From NCBI GenBank assembly GCA_000349905.1, contig KB722777.1:127102-152930 (forward strand): DNA of 25,829 nucleotides, written 5' to 3'. A program made the position numbers and the translations under genes. Of this stretch, positions 1-9,346 are shown piece by piece. The stretch's first letter is position 1, and each line of letters starts with the position of its first letter. The notes under the pieces were generated by a model. It worked only from the letters and a program-made list of their open reading frames with translations, was not told where the DNA came from and searched no databases. Origin of the DNA: Volvariella volvacea V23. Lineage: Eukaryota; Basidiomycota; Agaricomycetes; Agaricales; Pluteaceae.

Positions 1-2068
1 CGAGACGGTGGTCGAGTGTGTCGTCGATGATGTCGTCGTTCCCTGCGTTCCAGGGGATCATTTCGAGTGCTGTGTCGTCGGCGTCTGCTGCTGCACCGTC
101 GTCCTTTGCGTCTAGTACGCCTCCTTCGCCGTTACCCTCTTCTTCGAGTGCGCCTCTGCCGTTCTCGTCATCTTCGAATACACCCCCACCTTTTGTATCA
201 GCAAGATCTAGGTCGTATACGTCACCCTCACCAGGATCGCCCTCACGGAATGGATACCCACACCATCATCATCATCAACCGTCGCAACCTAGACCTATCC
301 GACACACGCGGCCGCTGAAAATCTTGATATACTCCTCGGATGGATACACAGAGTCGTCTGTCCCTGCGCTGTGTTTGTTGATGGCTATGAAGGGCCTGTC
401 GCTGCCCGAGGCGTATTTGGAGCTGCAGGTGGTGAAGAGGAGGAGCTTCTTTGTGTATCAGAGCGATTTGGGGTTGTTGAGGAGGGTGGAGGCGCGGTTG
501 GTGGAGGAGAGGGAGAGGGAGAAGGAGAGGTTGAGAGAGAGGGAGAGGGAAAGAGAGAGAGAGCGGGAGAGAGAGAAGGAGAGAGTGTGGGGTGTTAATG
601 GGAACGGGAAGAGAATTGGAGGTGGGGAGGAGGACATGAGGGAGGTGGTAGTGTGAGCATTTTGAATGGAGTTGGACAGAACGGGATTGGAGGAACGGGG
701 TGGGGGAGGAATCCTCATGGATGGGGAGCTGGGATATCTGCTGTTTCTGCGTCTGCGAATGGTACTTCACAGGTCGCTGCGGGGACAGCTGCCCTTGCAG
801 GGCAGTATGGGATGACGACGTCATATGCTTCTTCGCGTGGACCATCAATACCGTCATCGTCGTCACCTAGTTCAGCGACGACAGCAGCAGCATCTCCACC
901 GAGGAGTTCTGGAAGGCCTGCTGCTAAATCTGTATCGTTTGCGCATGCACCGTTTGTTGGGCATCAGCATCACGGTCATGCGCAACTGCAGTCTCATTCT
1001 CAAGGCCAGCAGGCGGGGGTTGTTCAAGCCCAGACCCCGCCGCCGCCGCATTATCAGATGACGACGAATGGGGTGGTGGTGAAGGGACGACCGAGGGCGA
1101 ATACGAGCCCGTGGTTACCGAGCTTGTTTGGTGGGGATCATCAGTCGTGGTTCAATGACCCCAGGTTCGATGGGAGCTTCCCGAGTCGAGTGTTGCCGTT
1201 TTTGTATTTGGGGAATTTGTGAGTCGTTTGAAGAGTGTTCATTTCCTTGTGGCGTATCACTGACTGAACGGGTTAATTTTTTTTCTTTCTGGGCTGCTTG
1301 GTTTATGGCTCGATCGATCGTTTGTGCTTGGTGCTTTTGATCGCATTTGGGTGGTTTTAGGAATCATGCGTCGAATGTGTACATGCTTCACGCGCTGGGC
1401 ATCACCCACGTCGTCTCCGTCGGCGAATGCGCGCTCGTCCCGCCGCCGCACCACGTCTCGACCCACAGCAATAGCTACATGGCTGGCTCGTCCGCCGCCT
1501 GTGCCCGGCCCACCCCTGGTGCGCACTTTGTCGCTGGCAGAGGGCCGGGTGGGCATGGGTCGCTGTGGATCGAGGAGAGGGAAGGGAGGATTAAAGTGTT
1601 GGATATCAAGGGCGTGTGTGATGATGGGATTGATACGCTCGAGCCGCAGCTGGAGCCGATTTGCGAGTGGATTGATAAGGCGAGGGCGGAGGGCGGACAG
1701 GTGCTCGTGCATTGTAGAGTAGGGGTTTCGAGGAGCGCGACTGTTACGGTGAGAATTGATGCATTCGTTTGTGCATTTGTGGATGGATTCTGACTTGGGC
1801 CTGTGCGATATTTCAGATTGCGTATGTGATGAAGCACCTTGGTCTGCCGCTCGTAGATGCATACCTGATCGTTCGATCAAGACGCCTATCGGTGCTCATC
1901 CAGCCTAACATGAGGCTGCTGTACAACCTTTGTGGGTGGGAGATTAAGCTTGCGAGGGAGCGCGCGGGGGAGGATGAGGAGCTGCTCAAGTATGAGCTGG
2001 CGAGGACGCTTTCGTGGCCGTATTTGGCAAAGGAGGTGCATGCGCTCAATGAAAAGTATTTGCATTAG
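1..2068 (+). CDS. pps1: Pps1-type dual-specificity protein phosphatase (5' partial)
   Basis: Dual-specificity phosphatase that would remove phosphate from Tyr and Ser/Thr of signalling proteins. Pps1 of yeast is linked to cell-cycle and checkpoint control. The reading frame is open to the left edge, so the N-terminus is missing. An upstream non-catalytic domain (KILIYSSDGYTESSVPALCL, 318-378) is followed by a Glu/Arg repeat and a Ser/Gly/His-rich linker. The catalytic part runs from FDGSFPSRVLPFLYLGNL to the end. The active-site loop is HCRVGVSRS, with Cys codon 1713-1715 and Arg codon 1731-1733; CDDGID upstream supplies the expected Asp region. Two introns are clear: 1219-1360 (gtgagt...tag) and 1749-1816 (gtgaga...cag). 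They rejoin LGNL to NHASN and SATVT to IAYVM. Between about 585 and 772 the frame changes by one step and no intron is convincing, so that junction is unresolved. Stop TAG is at 2066-2068. Family assignment is very likely; exon 1 details are uncertain. Confidence 0.88.
496..588 (+). repeat. GA-rich purine microsatellite inside the pps1 coding region
   Basis: An almost pure purine tract on the + strand, built of gagaga and gaggga units. In the phosphatase frame it encodes an alternating Glu/Arg stretch (EEREREKERLREREREREK type), probably a charged helix or disordered linker. All three forward frames are open through much of it. It lies immediately before the unexplained frame change, so unit-number error or real length variation is plausible here. 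Confidence 0.8.
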
Positions 2069-3516
2069 GTGTCCTAGAGCTTTGATGGAGCTATACCCGA
2101 CGATATACAGCAACTACCGCACCTACATCGCACCACACCACAGCTCAGCCCAGTTCAGCTCAGCTGCAAGCGCTTACTACATTCCGCCGTTCACGTCCCC
2201 TCAAACATTGACATCACCCCACCCCAACCACCGACTGTCCTTCAAACTATTTTGTTCAAACTTGTACCCCTACACGTTCTTGTTATCGATTACCACCGCT
2301 ATCGTTCGTCGTTTGTCGTTGCCATTACCATTCCTGTTGCCATTGCCATTGTCGTTGTTTGTATTATTGCCCCTTACCATCACTTCATCGCTATACGACA
2401 CCACCACTCCCTTAGCAGTTCGGTTTGATGTATCATGTTCCTAGTCAGTTGGCGTCGCAAACTTGGAGCTCTGGTGCCAAGTTACTTTGTTTTTACTTTG
2501 ATAGTATGATAGCCACGATCATCGTTACGCTTGTTGCTTGTCGACGCCGCCTTTTGTGTTTTGTGTGTTTTTGGTTTCTTGTCTTTTCTTGTTTTTTGAC
2601 CTTCTACTTGTCTTATTTGTATTTCTTCTCTCTTTTCTTCCTTTTTTTGATTCTCCCAAGCGGGGCAGGTTTAATTCGTGTATTACTTTATATTTTCGAT
2701 CTTGATATTCTTCTCTGGAGTTGCCTGAGGAGCTGCTGGGTTGTTAACGCTAAACCGGTAGTTTGGCGGAAAAAACTTCCATTTTTGAGGGTTTGTGCTA
2801 TATTCCTTGTTGTTGTTTTTTTTTTGGTCGTCGTCATCGTGTATATCTGGCTTGTTATTCATCAGTCTGTTTCCCTCGTGTTTCTTGTTTCTTTTCCTTT
2901 TACGTCTTGTGATCTCTGGTCCCTCTCTGATGATGATAATGAAGTTGATGCCCTTTGAGTATTTGGTGCTTTGTTGAGTGCAAGATGATACACGATGGTA
3001 ATGTGTTCTTGATTTATGCATATATGCACACTTATTGTGCGATGAGCCTGAGAGTTATAATCTATCAAGTATACTCTGCTGTGCCTATGCTCAAAGGCTG
3101 GTGCATTGTCGAAAATATGTAATGGTATTTCGATATAAAAATACAATGGGGGAGAGATACAAACTTGAGCAAGTGAGTGGCTACGACATGGGCTGCGTAG
3201 ATAAGATACAGTGGGAGTACAAGTCCGTGAGTTTGTGTCCGTGGCTACAAGAAGGGTGTGGAGAGTTGATGTGCAAGGGAGTGTACTGAACGGCGATCGC
3301 TCTGGAGAGTGGATGCAAAGGTGGTTGATAAAGAACGTGTGGGTTTAATGGTGAAGTAGAAAAAGGAAAAGGAGTGTGTGGGTTGTGCTTGTATATGCAG
3401 ACAGAAATTACGTGCGAGAAATTCTGGAGCCGTGTGAGATGGAATCGTCATCTTGAATAGTGGAAGAACCTTTTAGGTTTGCCACAGGATTCAAGCACAA
3501 TGTCTACCACACGGTA
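2069..3516. other. Intergenic stretch between convergent genes, T-rich centre
   Basis: I see no supportable gene in this 1.45 kb between the ends of the phosphatase (+) and the Pro-rich protein (-). 2325-2360 holds a short imperfect run of gttgccattaccatt-like units. 2540-2910 is strongly T-rich on the + strand and probably belongs to the phosphatase 3' UTR and terminator. The 177-codon frame at 2425-2958 is a by-product of poly-T (Phe/Leu/Val only) and starts at TTG. No AATAAA with a clear cleavage context was found. Confidence 0.6.
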
Positions 3517-4551
3517 TTACCTTGGAATTACTGATGAATGTGGTCCTTGGATTCGAATCCTCGGGTCTGGATTAAGCTTATACAGTTCTTTAAGCTTGCA
3601 GTAGTACTTGTACTGCCATTCCGGCTCTGAGGAATCGCAATTACTATCGTGTAAAGAACCGCGTAATTCCAACAACTCACCATATTCAACCTCAGGGTAT
3701 TTCCATTGCACGCTGGGGTGATACCAGGGGTTCCAGTCACGTTTGCTTGCTTCATATGTCCTAGGCGGCTTGAGGATTGGGCGCTTTAATCGGTGTTGAA
3801 CCGGACCTGACACAGGGGCAACAACAGACTGGGGGCGTGGTTTCTTACTGCGAGTAGCATCGGGCACCTGTGTGGACTGTAACCATGGTGGAAGGGGTGT
3901 CATGGTTGCACCACCTTGCCAATAGTGCTGGGGAGCATACATGGGCTGTGGTGCTGGCGTCCAAGTGGTAGGCTCAGTCAGTGAGATTGGGAGTTCTTGC
4001 AAAATTGTCGCCGCTGGTGTAGATATTACTCGCCATCCAGGGAGCTCTGTAATGCTTGCCCCTGGCGTGCTCGGAGCCCATGCGTTACTACCTGTAGCAT
4101 TTGGGCTTACTAATGAGCCCGAATGCAATTGCTGGGTTGCAACCAAATTCGGTGTGCCAGGAACCAGATGTTGGCTCCCGGAAAAAGGTGTGGAGGGGGT
4201 GTTTGACATGAGGCAGGAGCTCCTGCGACTTGGGACCGTCGTCAAGGATGACGACTGCCGCCGACTGCGACGACTAGATCCCATGGAGAGATCTGGAATA
4301 ACTGGTGTTGGAGCCGGAGGACGGGGTGGTGGCGTGTATCTAAGATTCAGTGCATAATCACTGGGACCAACAGTTTGGGGACGATCCCATCTCGTGTCCA
4401 CCATCGACTGGGATAAATGGCGGAGGGGGCCAAGCCTCGTTTCTAGTCCTATCCCAGGATGAGGTGACCCAGAGGAACTTGGACGAGCTGATGGAAGGAC
4501 CTTTACTCGTGAGCCTTTAACGGCTTGACCACCGGCGTCTGCATACAGCAT
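3517..4551 (-). CDS. Hypothetical Pro/Ser-rich protein, 344 aa
   Basis: One uninterrupted frame from ATG 4551-4549 to TAA 3519-3517. I do not recognise the family. Residues 1 to about 250 are low-complexity and rich in Pro, Ser and Thr (PPPRPPAPTP, SSRRSRRQSSS, PSTPFSGS), so probably disordered. The last 90 residues are denser in aromatic and charged residues (RDWNPWYHPSVQWKYPEVEY, then EWQYKYYCKLKELYKLNPD) and look like a small folded or binding domain. There is no signal peptide or membrane segment. A TATA-like element and a CCAAT box lie upstream, but the TATA is only about 22 nt from this ATG, so the true start could be a later Met or an extra exon may exist. The stop sits directly in a ccaagGTAATA context that could instead be a splice donor. 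A degenerate fragment of the same sequence lies upstream at 5093-5131. Confidence 0.6.
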   Translation of the reverse strand: MLYADAGGQAVKGSRVKVLPSARPSSSGSPHPGIGLETRLGPLRHLSQSMVDTRWDRPQTVGPSDYALNLRYTPPPRPPAPTPVIPDLSMGSSRRSRRQSSSLTTVPSRRSSCLMSNTPSTPFSGSQHLVPGTPNLVATQQLHSGSLVSPNATGSNAWAPSTPGASITELPGWRVISTPAATILQELPISLTEPTTWTPAPQPMYAPQHYWQGGATMTPLPPWLQSTQVPDATRSKKPRPQSVVAPVSGPVQHRLKRPILKPPRTYEASKRDWNPWYHPSVQWKYPEVEYGELLELRGSLHDSNCDSSEPEWQYKYYCKLKELYKLNPDPRIRIQGPHSSVIPR

Positions 4552-4573
4552 TCACATCGTATTATCAAAGATG

Positions 4574-4648
4574 TATATATACCTCTTTTGATAGGAGTAT
4601 ACGCACTGAGAAGAATATTTGGTTTATGCATGCTGAGAGGCTGATTGG
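4574..4648 (-). promoter_or_regulatory. CCAAT box and TATA-like element upstream of the Pro-rich gene
   Basis: On the minus strand a CCAAT pentamer (CCAATCAG context) occupies 4648-4644 and a tatatata run occupies 4581-4574, about 65 nt closer to the ATG at 4551. Order and spacing fit a fungal core promoter. The short TATA-to-ATG distance would leave almost no 5' UTR, so either transcription starts further upstream or translation starts further downstream. Confidence 0.4.
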
Positions 4649-4706
4649 AGTTGTGTGAGGAGTTGAGTTCGAAAGGATATTTACTACTTTTCTCGAGTGA
4701 AAACTG

Positions 4707-4978
4707 CAGTCTTTTATACCATTTTACTGCATGCACAGAAGGTGCTAGCGAGGTAAGCCTTGGGTGCCTCACGACCACGGCTCAGGTTAGCAAAGATGGT
4801 AGCCTCATTGCACACAATTAACCTAGTTGCACGTGCTTGTCCCTGCTTGACTGGTACAAGGATTAGAGAGTTTTTAAGAAGGTGATAATGACAACCAAGA
4901 AGCGAGGGTGTGGAAAAGTCAATTGTGTTTTGTAGCTTGGGCGAGTTCATAGCAAGTGTGATCTCTAAGCAAAATACT
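4707..4978. repeat. Diverged interspersed repeat, copy 1
   Basis: Collinear with 9347-9604 in the same orientation. Shared blocks in order include tttta/tttgc-nn-atnccatt...gcatg, gctag(c/t)(g)agg, tgggtgcctcacgaccacgg against tgtgtgcttcacgactatgg, ggttagcaaagatggta against gagttaggaaggatggta, ggaaaagtcaat against ggaaaagacaaat, and caaaatact. Over the best 43 nt (4761-4803) I count about 9 mismatches, mostly C/T or G/A. No ORF of substance and no obvious terminal repeats, so it is probably a decayed non-autonomous element or LTR fragment. Confidence 0.6.
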
Positions 4979-5009
4979 GCCCAGCAACAAGCCCCATCGA
5001 GCCAAAAAA

Positions 5010-5170
5010 AGTAATGCAGCACGCATTCATGGTACCCAGGCGGTAAGCTGGGCTATAGATTTTTTGCAGCTGGCATAAATATTGCTCATCTCCAATTGTT
5101 GGGTTGCGACTAAATTCCATGTGGCCAAAACTCGGGGTTGACGTCGACGTCGAGATGAGGAGCAGAGAGG
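5010..5170 (-). pseudogene. Degenerate fragment of the neighbouring Pro-rich gene
   Basis: The block 5093-5131 (caattgttgggttgcgacta...) aligns with 4126-4164 inside the Pro-rich gene (caattgctgggttgcaacca...). 22 of the first 25 bases match and about 29 of 39 overall without gaps. Weaker collinear matches extend on both sides: gtaatgc and ccaggcgg...gctgggctat on the left, and gttgac...gagatgaggagcag on the right, the last opposite 4200-4225. The coding potential is lost. Best read as a decayed partial duplication; outer limits are approximate. Confidence 0.4.
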
Positions 5171-5360
5171 GTCAGATTGAAATGCTTTGAGCTCCCCATC
5201 CATCCAGCTTTCTCAGCGTTCAGCCAGCTCAGATGAAATCATTCTTGCCTGTGCAAGTTATTACAATCTTGTGATTAACTTCTATCGATTGTTTCTACTA
5301 ATAGCAATTAATCTGTACCATGGCTCCACACCGCCTTATAACTGCTGAAAAACCACCACC

Positions 5361-5612
5361 ATGGCGCTTGCAATTCTCTGCTTAGCACGGGTGATCCACC
5401 TGGTAGACATATACTCTAATTCGTGCGATACCTCACATTTCGAGTTTCAGCTTAACCATTACCTAGCCCAAAAGAGATCTGAACTAGAGGGTAGTTTGCT
5501 CGAAATGGTACGCATACGCATTGTTAGAGTATCAACTCAAACCTACATCTTAAGAGGAATCTCAACATGCGAGTTACTGCTACTGGGCACTAGTGCTGCC
5601 AGTGTGTCATAG
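5361..5612 (+). CDS. Possible small protein, 83 aa (doubtful)
   Basis: An ATG-initiated frame of 83 codons. The start context (accaccaccATGGCG) is close to the ideal eukaryotic initiation context, which is the main argument for it. The N-terminus (MALAILCLARVIHLV) is hydrophobic and could be a weak signal sequence. I recognise no family or motif, and the composition is not clearly coding. It lies 180 bp upstream of the oxygenase on the same strand. It could equally be chance or part of an alternative leader of that gene. Confidence 0.18.
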   Translation: MALAILCLARVIHLVDIYSNSCDTSHFEFQLNHYLAQKRSELEGSLLEMVRIRIVRVSTQTYILRGISTCELLLLGTSAASVS

Positions 5613-5706
5613 TATCCATACTCTGGAAACGTGTTCCTGTCACCACATGACAAGGGTTTTCCAAACTCAATCTAGTGGTCCGTGCTATGCACAGCCCCAA
5701 ATGGGG

Positions 5707-5712
5707 TATAAA
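5707..5712 (+). promoter_or_regulatory. TATA box of the oxygenase gene
   Basis: TATAAA in a ggggTATAAAgcgg context, 79 nt before the ATG at 5791. This leaves room for transcription start about 30 nt downstream and a 5' UTR of about 50 nt. Confidence 0.55.
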
Positions 5713-5790
5713 GCGGCATTGCATTTAAGCAACGCTCACAACCCGATTGTGCTCTCAAGGCTTACCCTGTGATTCCATTGACGTCCTCTG

Positions 5791-6597
5791 ATGACGACTG
5801 TAGCTACCGCCACCTCTGCAGTTCATGCACCAATTGTTGATCTATCCAAAACACCGCTAAAGAACTACTATGACGGTTTCTATATCAAAATCCTCGATAA
5901 CGTCTTTACGCAAGGGGAATGCCAACGGCTCATCGCTCTAGCAGAGACCGGTGCTAAATGGGAACAAGCAGCTGTTCATTATGGTCTTGGACCAGAGGAA
6001 AAATTCGTAGATACAAATTACAGGAATAGCGAAAGGATTTTGAGGTTCGACCAAGACGCGGCAGATTTCTTATACAAGAGATTGTTGCCGTATGTCAAAG
6101 ATTTGGAGAGGATTCAACCGAAGAGCGTGTGGAGTGGGGTGGTTGGATCAAACTACGGTGTATGGAAAATGGTTGGGTGAGCAAATTGGCGATATCTGTT
6201 TTCTTGTTAGTCGTTCTGACCTAGAGTGGACAGCGTAAATGAACGCCTCAGTTTTCTGCGTTACGGGCCAGGAAATTTCTTCCGCAAGCATTGTGATGGA
6301 AGACACGAACTGCCGGATGGAAGGAAATCTAGAGTCACACTACAGATCTACCTTGATTCCGAGAACCTTAAAGGCGGTGCTACACGTATTATGAGCAAGG
6401 ATGGGAAAAAATGGGTGGATGTCGAGCCGAAGACAGGTCGAGTTTTGATCTTCCAGCAGCAGGGCGTATGGCACAGTGGCGAAGAGGTAAAAAGAGGCGT
6501 GAAGTATGCAGTCAGATCGGATTTTATGTTCATCCAGGGTGAGGCCGAGGACGGCGACGTGGAAATGGAGGATACTGCCTTCAATCGCCGAATTTGA
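5791..6597 (+). CDS. 2-oxoglutarate/Fe(II)-dependent oxygenase, prolyl-4-hydroxylase type, 249 aa
   Basis: Predicted cytosolic oxygenase that uses O2, Fe(II) and 2-oxoglutarate to hydroxylate a substrate that cannot be named from sequence. Two exons: 5791-6176 and 6234-6597. The intron 6177-6233 (gtgagc...ctgac...acag) leaves a 12-nt branch-to-acceptor gap. The in-frame alternative acceptor at 6224 would add three residues but sits 4 nt after the branch site. The double-stranded beta-helix core is complete: NERLSFLRYGPG, then FFRKHCDG with iron ligands His148 and Asp150, then GVWHSGEEV with His209, and Lys219 (VKRGVKYAVRSD) ten residues later as the expected 2-oxoglutarate anchor. NYRNSERILRFD near residue 78 is typical of fungal members. 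There is no signal peptide, unlike ER collagen hydroxylases. The acidic C-terminus (EAEDGDVEMED) is probably disordered. The gene is intact and faces the DUF4419 gene convergently. Confidence 0.88.
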
Positions 6598-7619
6598 GCG
6601 AAGGATCGTTGACTCCAACGATGTCAAATGGAACGATACTACTTACTATTCCGATATGATGGACCACCACTGGAATGTTGTATTAGTTGATCTTGGTCTT
6701 TACACACATACCTTGTACTATTCACTTCAAATTCAATACAGACACAATTCCGACGTGCCCTTAATGCTACATATTCCATATGGAATCAGTCTTCGATCTC
6801 CAACAACCGTTGGCAGTGTAAAACCGCCTCCAGCTCTCTTTTTCCCGGGATGGAGTGGGTCAACACAAGCGAAAGGCTCGAACAAACCGCTAACCAGATT
6901 GCCCAGACATGAGCTGCGGTCTGAAACTTGGGGCCGGAGACTTACGATTACTGGTAGGCAACCCTGCCCTCTTCTCCGATACGGAACACAGGAGGCCACT
7001 TTCTCCCAGACCATATGGGGGCTGGAATAGTGCTCCGGTAATCACTCGACAGGGAGAATGAAGCGACTTAACCCAAAGAATGAGCTCTAAAGTTACTATT
7101 ACTGCTAACTAATTGACATTAAAGAACCGCGCATACAGGTTTGCAGCTAACCCAACCATGAATGCCCTGCAACTGAATCGGTCGAGCAGTCCAGAAAAGA
7201 TAGCTCGTGATCGTGATCTATCCAATGAAAGCAATCATTACCAGCAGCGGTGATCTCAAGTAACTCTTCGTCCTTACAACCACGAATAAACTCATCCTTT
7301 CTGTTCCATGGTGTTCAATCCTTGGCACTCAATAACGTAGCAAACATTGGAAGGGTCGAAAATGCTAAACAATTATAGTCAAGGGATCCAGTCAAAGCAA
7401 AAAGTTTTATTTCACTGCAGGTAGGGTTTAGAGGTTGTACTAATATGCATACATATTCGATTCACTCTGTCGAACAAGATGATCCATATGTAATATATTG
7501 GTGTCGTCGTAACCAACGGGGTGTCTGTGTCCCACATCATTAGAGCTCATTCATTGGTACTGTTTTCTGATAAGCGTTATTATATCCATAAGAAGTGGAA
7601 CTGCTTACTGTCGCCACCG
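6598..7619. other. Intergenic region between convergent oxygenase and DUF4419 genes
   Basis: No gene is supported. Frames of 93 to 174 codons at 6506-7030 (+) and 6733-7014 (-) overlap each other and lack recognisable motifs. 6800-7020 is more GC-rich and has a more coding-like texture than its flanks, so a gene relic is possible. 7300-7560 is AT-rich and probably holds the 3' end of the DUF4419 transcript. Confidence 0.5.
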
Positions 7620-8828
7620 CTATCCGCTGAACCACTGATCTAACATTCCATCGGGTTCGCCCTGAGGCAAAACGAGTGGCTTGGGGACAGTATACAAAGC
7701 CCATCCGACATACGGAGCAATAGCCTGCTCCGTCAACTTCCATTGGCTGCCCATTACGCCTGCCACCATGAAGCCATCAAACTGAACTCCATTATCATCA
7801 ATGATCAATGGCACATTGACCGTTCCGAGAGGGATTTCATCATCATCCAGGAGTGGAATTCGGTAGTACTCGTCGCTCGGCCCGGTCCAATTGAGCCATA
7901 GTTGAGGTGTATGTGGGAGTGCGTCCTTCTTCAAACGGTCGAAGTACCTCCAAGCTCCAGACGCCGTGAACGGAGCAAGATAGGCTATCCAGCCTGTTAT
8001 TACTCGAGTCGGTACGCAATTCGGTATATCATCATACTTGATCATGTGGGACCAGTGACCGGGGACGTCAACTTCACCATTAAAGGCTTTGACGAACCCA
8101 TCGAAAATGGGGATTAAAATATGATGCCACTTTGTCAGTGCTTCTTCTTCAAAGGAAGACAACCTGTCGAGCTTTTCTCTCAATAACACCCAATCCTCCC
8201 TTTCCCCCGCCAGTGTAATTAGCGGGATGCCGCAGAGAAAATTGACTTTGTATTGGAAGTACTTGCTCATGATCGACATGACTGATACTTTCGCGGCGAT
8301 GACATCTGTTGCCGTCGTCGTAGTGAAGTTGGGTGAAAGCCAGGATTGAATTGAGGCATCTTTCAAGTTGTCTTTGATTTGTTCGTTCAAATTTCCTACT
8401 ATGGAGTCCCACTGCGCGTTGTACCGATTACCATAGGCATATACGACCAGAGGTTTCTGTCCTTCGTGTGCAACGAAGTGGTGTCGCATTCGCTTTGCGT
8501 TTGCATTGACATAAAGTGACAGAGCTGATAGTATGCACAACCATAGGTCGTCGGGACGGAGGACGAGGTGGTGATGCCCACTGTAGGCCGTGATGACGCT
8601 ATCAAAGAGACCGATCGTCGTGGGCGCTACTGGGTTTTCTGTGATTCCAAAGAAGGGTACCGAACTAGCGTTTGGAGCAAAAGAGGAAGTGAGGAACTCT
8701 ACGTCATGTAGAGGAACGTCCTCCCTTGAAGCTTTGACGAAGTCCAAAGGGGTTACGAAGTTTGCACGAGAGAATTTCGGGGGGTGGGGAGCCTGTTGGA
8801 CATCGTGAACTGCGAATGTCACTGGCAT
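7620..8828 (-). CDS. DUF4419 family protein, 402 aa, intronless
   Basis: A single complete frame from ATG 8828-8826 to TGA at 7622-7620. Recognised as DUF4419 (function unknown, common and often multicopy in Agaricomycetes) from the N-terminal half. HHHLVLRPDDLWLCILSALS is followed by YVNANAKRMRHHFVAHEGQK, then a WSPNFTTTTATDVIAAKVSVM-like segment (here SWLSPNF...) and KYFQYKVNFLCGIPLITLAG. The C-terminal half has WIAYLAPFTASGAWRYF and a conserved-looking VGWALYTVPKP near the end. Length is normal for the family and I see no break. No signal peptide or membrane segment. A lack of introns, beside neighbours with two to six exons, is compatible with retro-duplication or simply the family norm. 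No catalytic residues are established. Confidence 0.85.
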   Translation of the reverse strand: MPVTFAVHDVQQAPHPPKFSRANFVTPLDFVKASREDVPLHDVEFLTSSFAPNASSVPFFGITENPVAPTTIGLFDSVITAYSGHHHLVLRPDDLWLCILSALSLYVNANAKRMRHHFVAHEGQKPLVVYAYGNRYNAQWDSIVGNLNEQIKDNLKDASIQSWLSPNFTTTTATDVIAAKVSVMSIMSKYFQYKVNFLCGIPLITLAGEREDWVLLREKLDRLSSFEEEALTKWHHILIPIFDGFVKAFNGEVDVPGHWSHMIKYDDIPNCVPTRVITGWIAYLAPFTASGAWRYFDRLKKDALPHTPQLWLNWTGPSDEYYRIPLLDDDEIPLGTVNVPLIIDDNGVQFDGFMVAGVMGSQWKLTEQAIAPYVGWALYTVPKPLVLPQGEPDGMLDQWFSG

Positions 8829-8870
8829 AGTGTTCTGGTGCTAACAAGCCAGTGGTCTGAACACGGTGTG

Positions 8871-8876
8871 TATATA
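8871..8876 (-). promoter_or_regulatory. TATA-like element of the DUF4419 gene
   Basis: TATATA on the minus strand (catatatacacacc context), about 43 nt upstream of the ATG at 8828. A plausible core promoter with a very short leader. Confidence 0.4.
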
Positions 8877-9346
8877 TGAGCTGTGGTACTGTTTCGCGCG
8901 CAGGGGACACAACGCAGACGACGTACCTTATCTGTTTACGGTGATGTTCGAAGATTGGGGTTACTGAGTGGACGACGACTATTGGATACAAGAAGCGTGC
9001 TCAAGGGGAGACAAAGAATAACGGGGGTCGTAGTTGGAGAGTGTACAGCAGCCAGGGAGTGGCTTCTGGGATCAGTCATGCGGTTTTGCCTCGTGTCTAT
9101 ACCGTCCACCACCCGATCTGGCTGGGACGACAAATGATAAGGTCAAGCTTTGATCCTGCTAAATTTAACTCAGGTCTAGGCAGTACAGAAGAACCCAAGT
9201 CGCAGTAGTTTTTCATTCAAACCCTTGATGGCCTGTTCATCGGCACTTACAGTTGACGCTCTTATTGAATTATCAAGGGATGCACATATGCTGTCGGGAT
9301 TTATTAAGATTAATTATAAGATCAAATTTGAAGAGAGACTAAGGAG

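Noticed and set aside
243..866. 207-codon minus-strand frame opposite pps1
   Set aside because: Antisense shadow of the GA-rich coding repeat, giving Leu/Ser/Pro repeats.
2425..2958. 177-codon forward frame rich in Phe, Leu, Val and Cys, resembling a multi-span membrane protein
   Set aside because: Begins at TTG, is produced by a T-rich tract, and lacks charge patterning or motifs; fits a 3' UTR.
6733..7014. 93-codon minus-strand frame between the oxygenase and DUF4419 genes
   Set aside because: Overlaps an equally open forward frame; no recognisable family, at most a relic.
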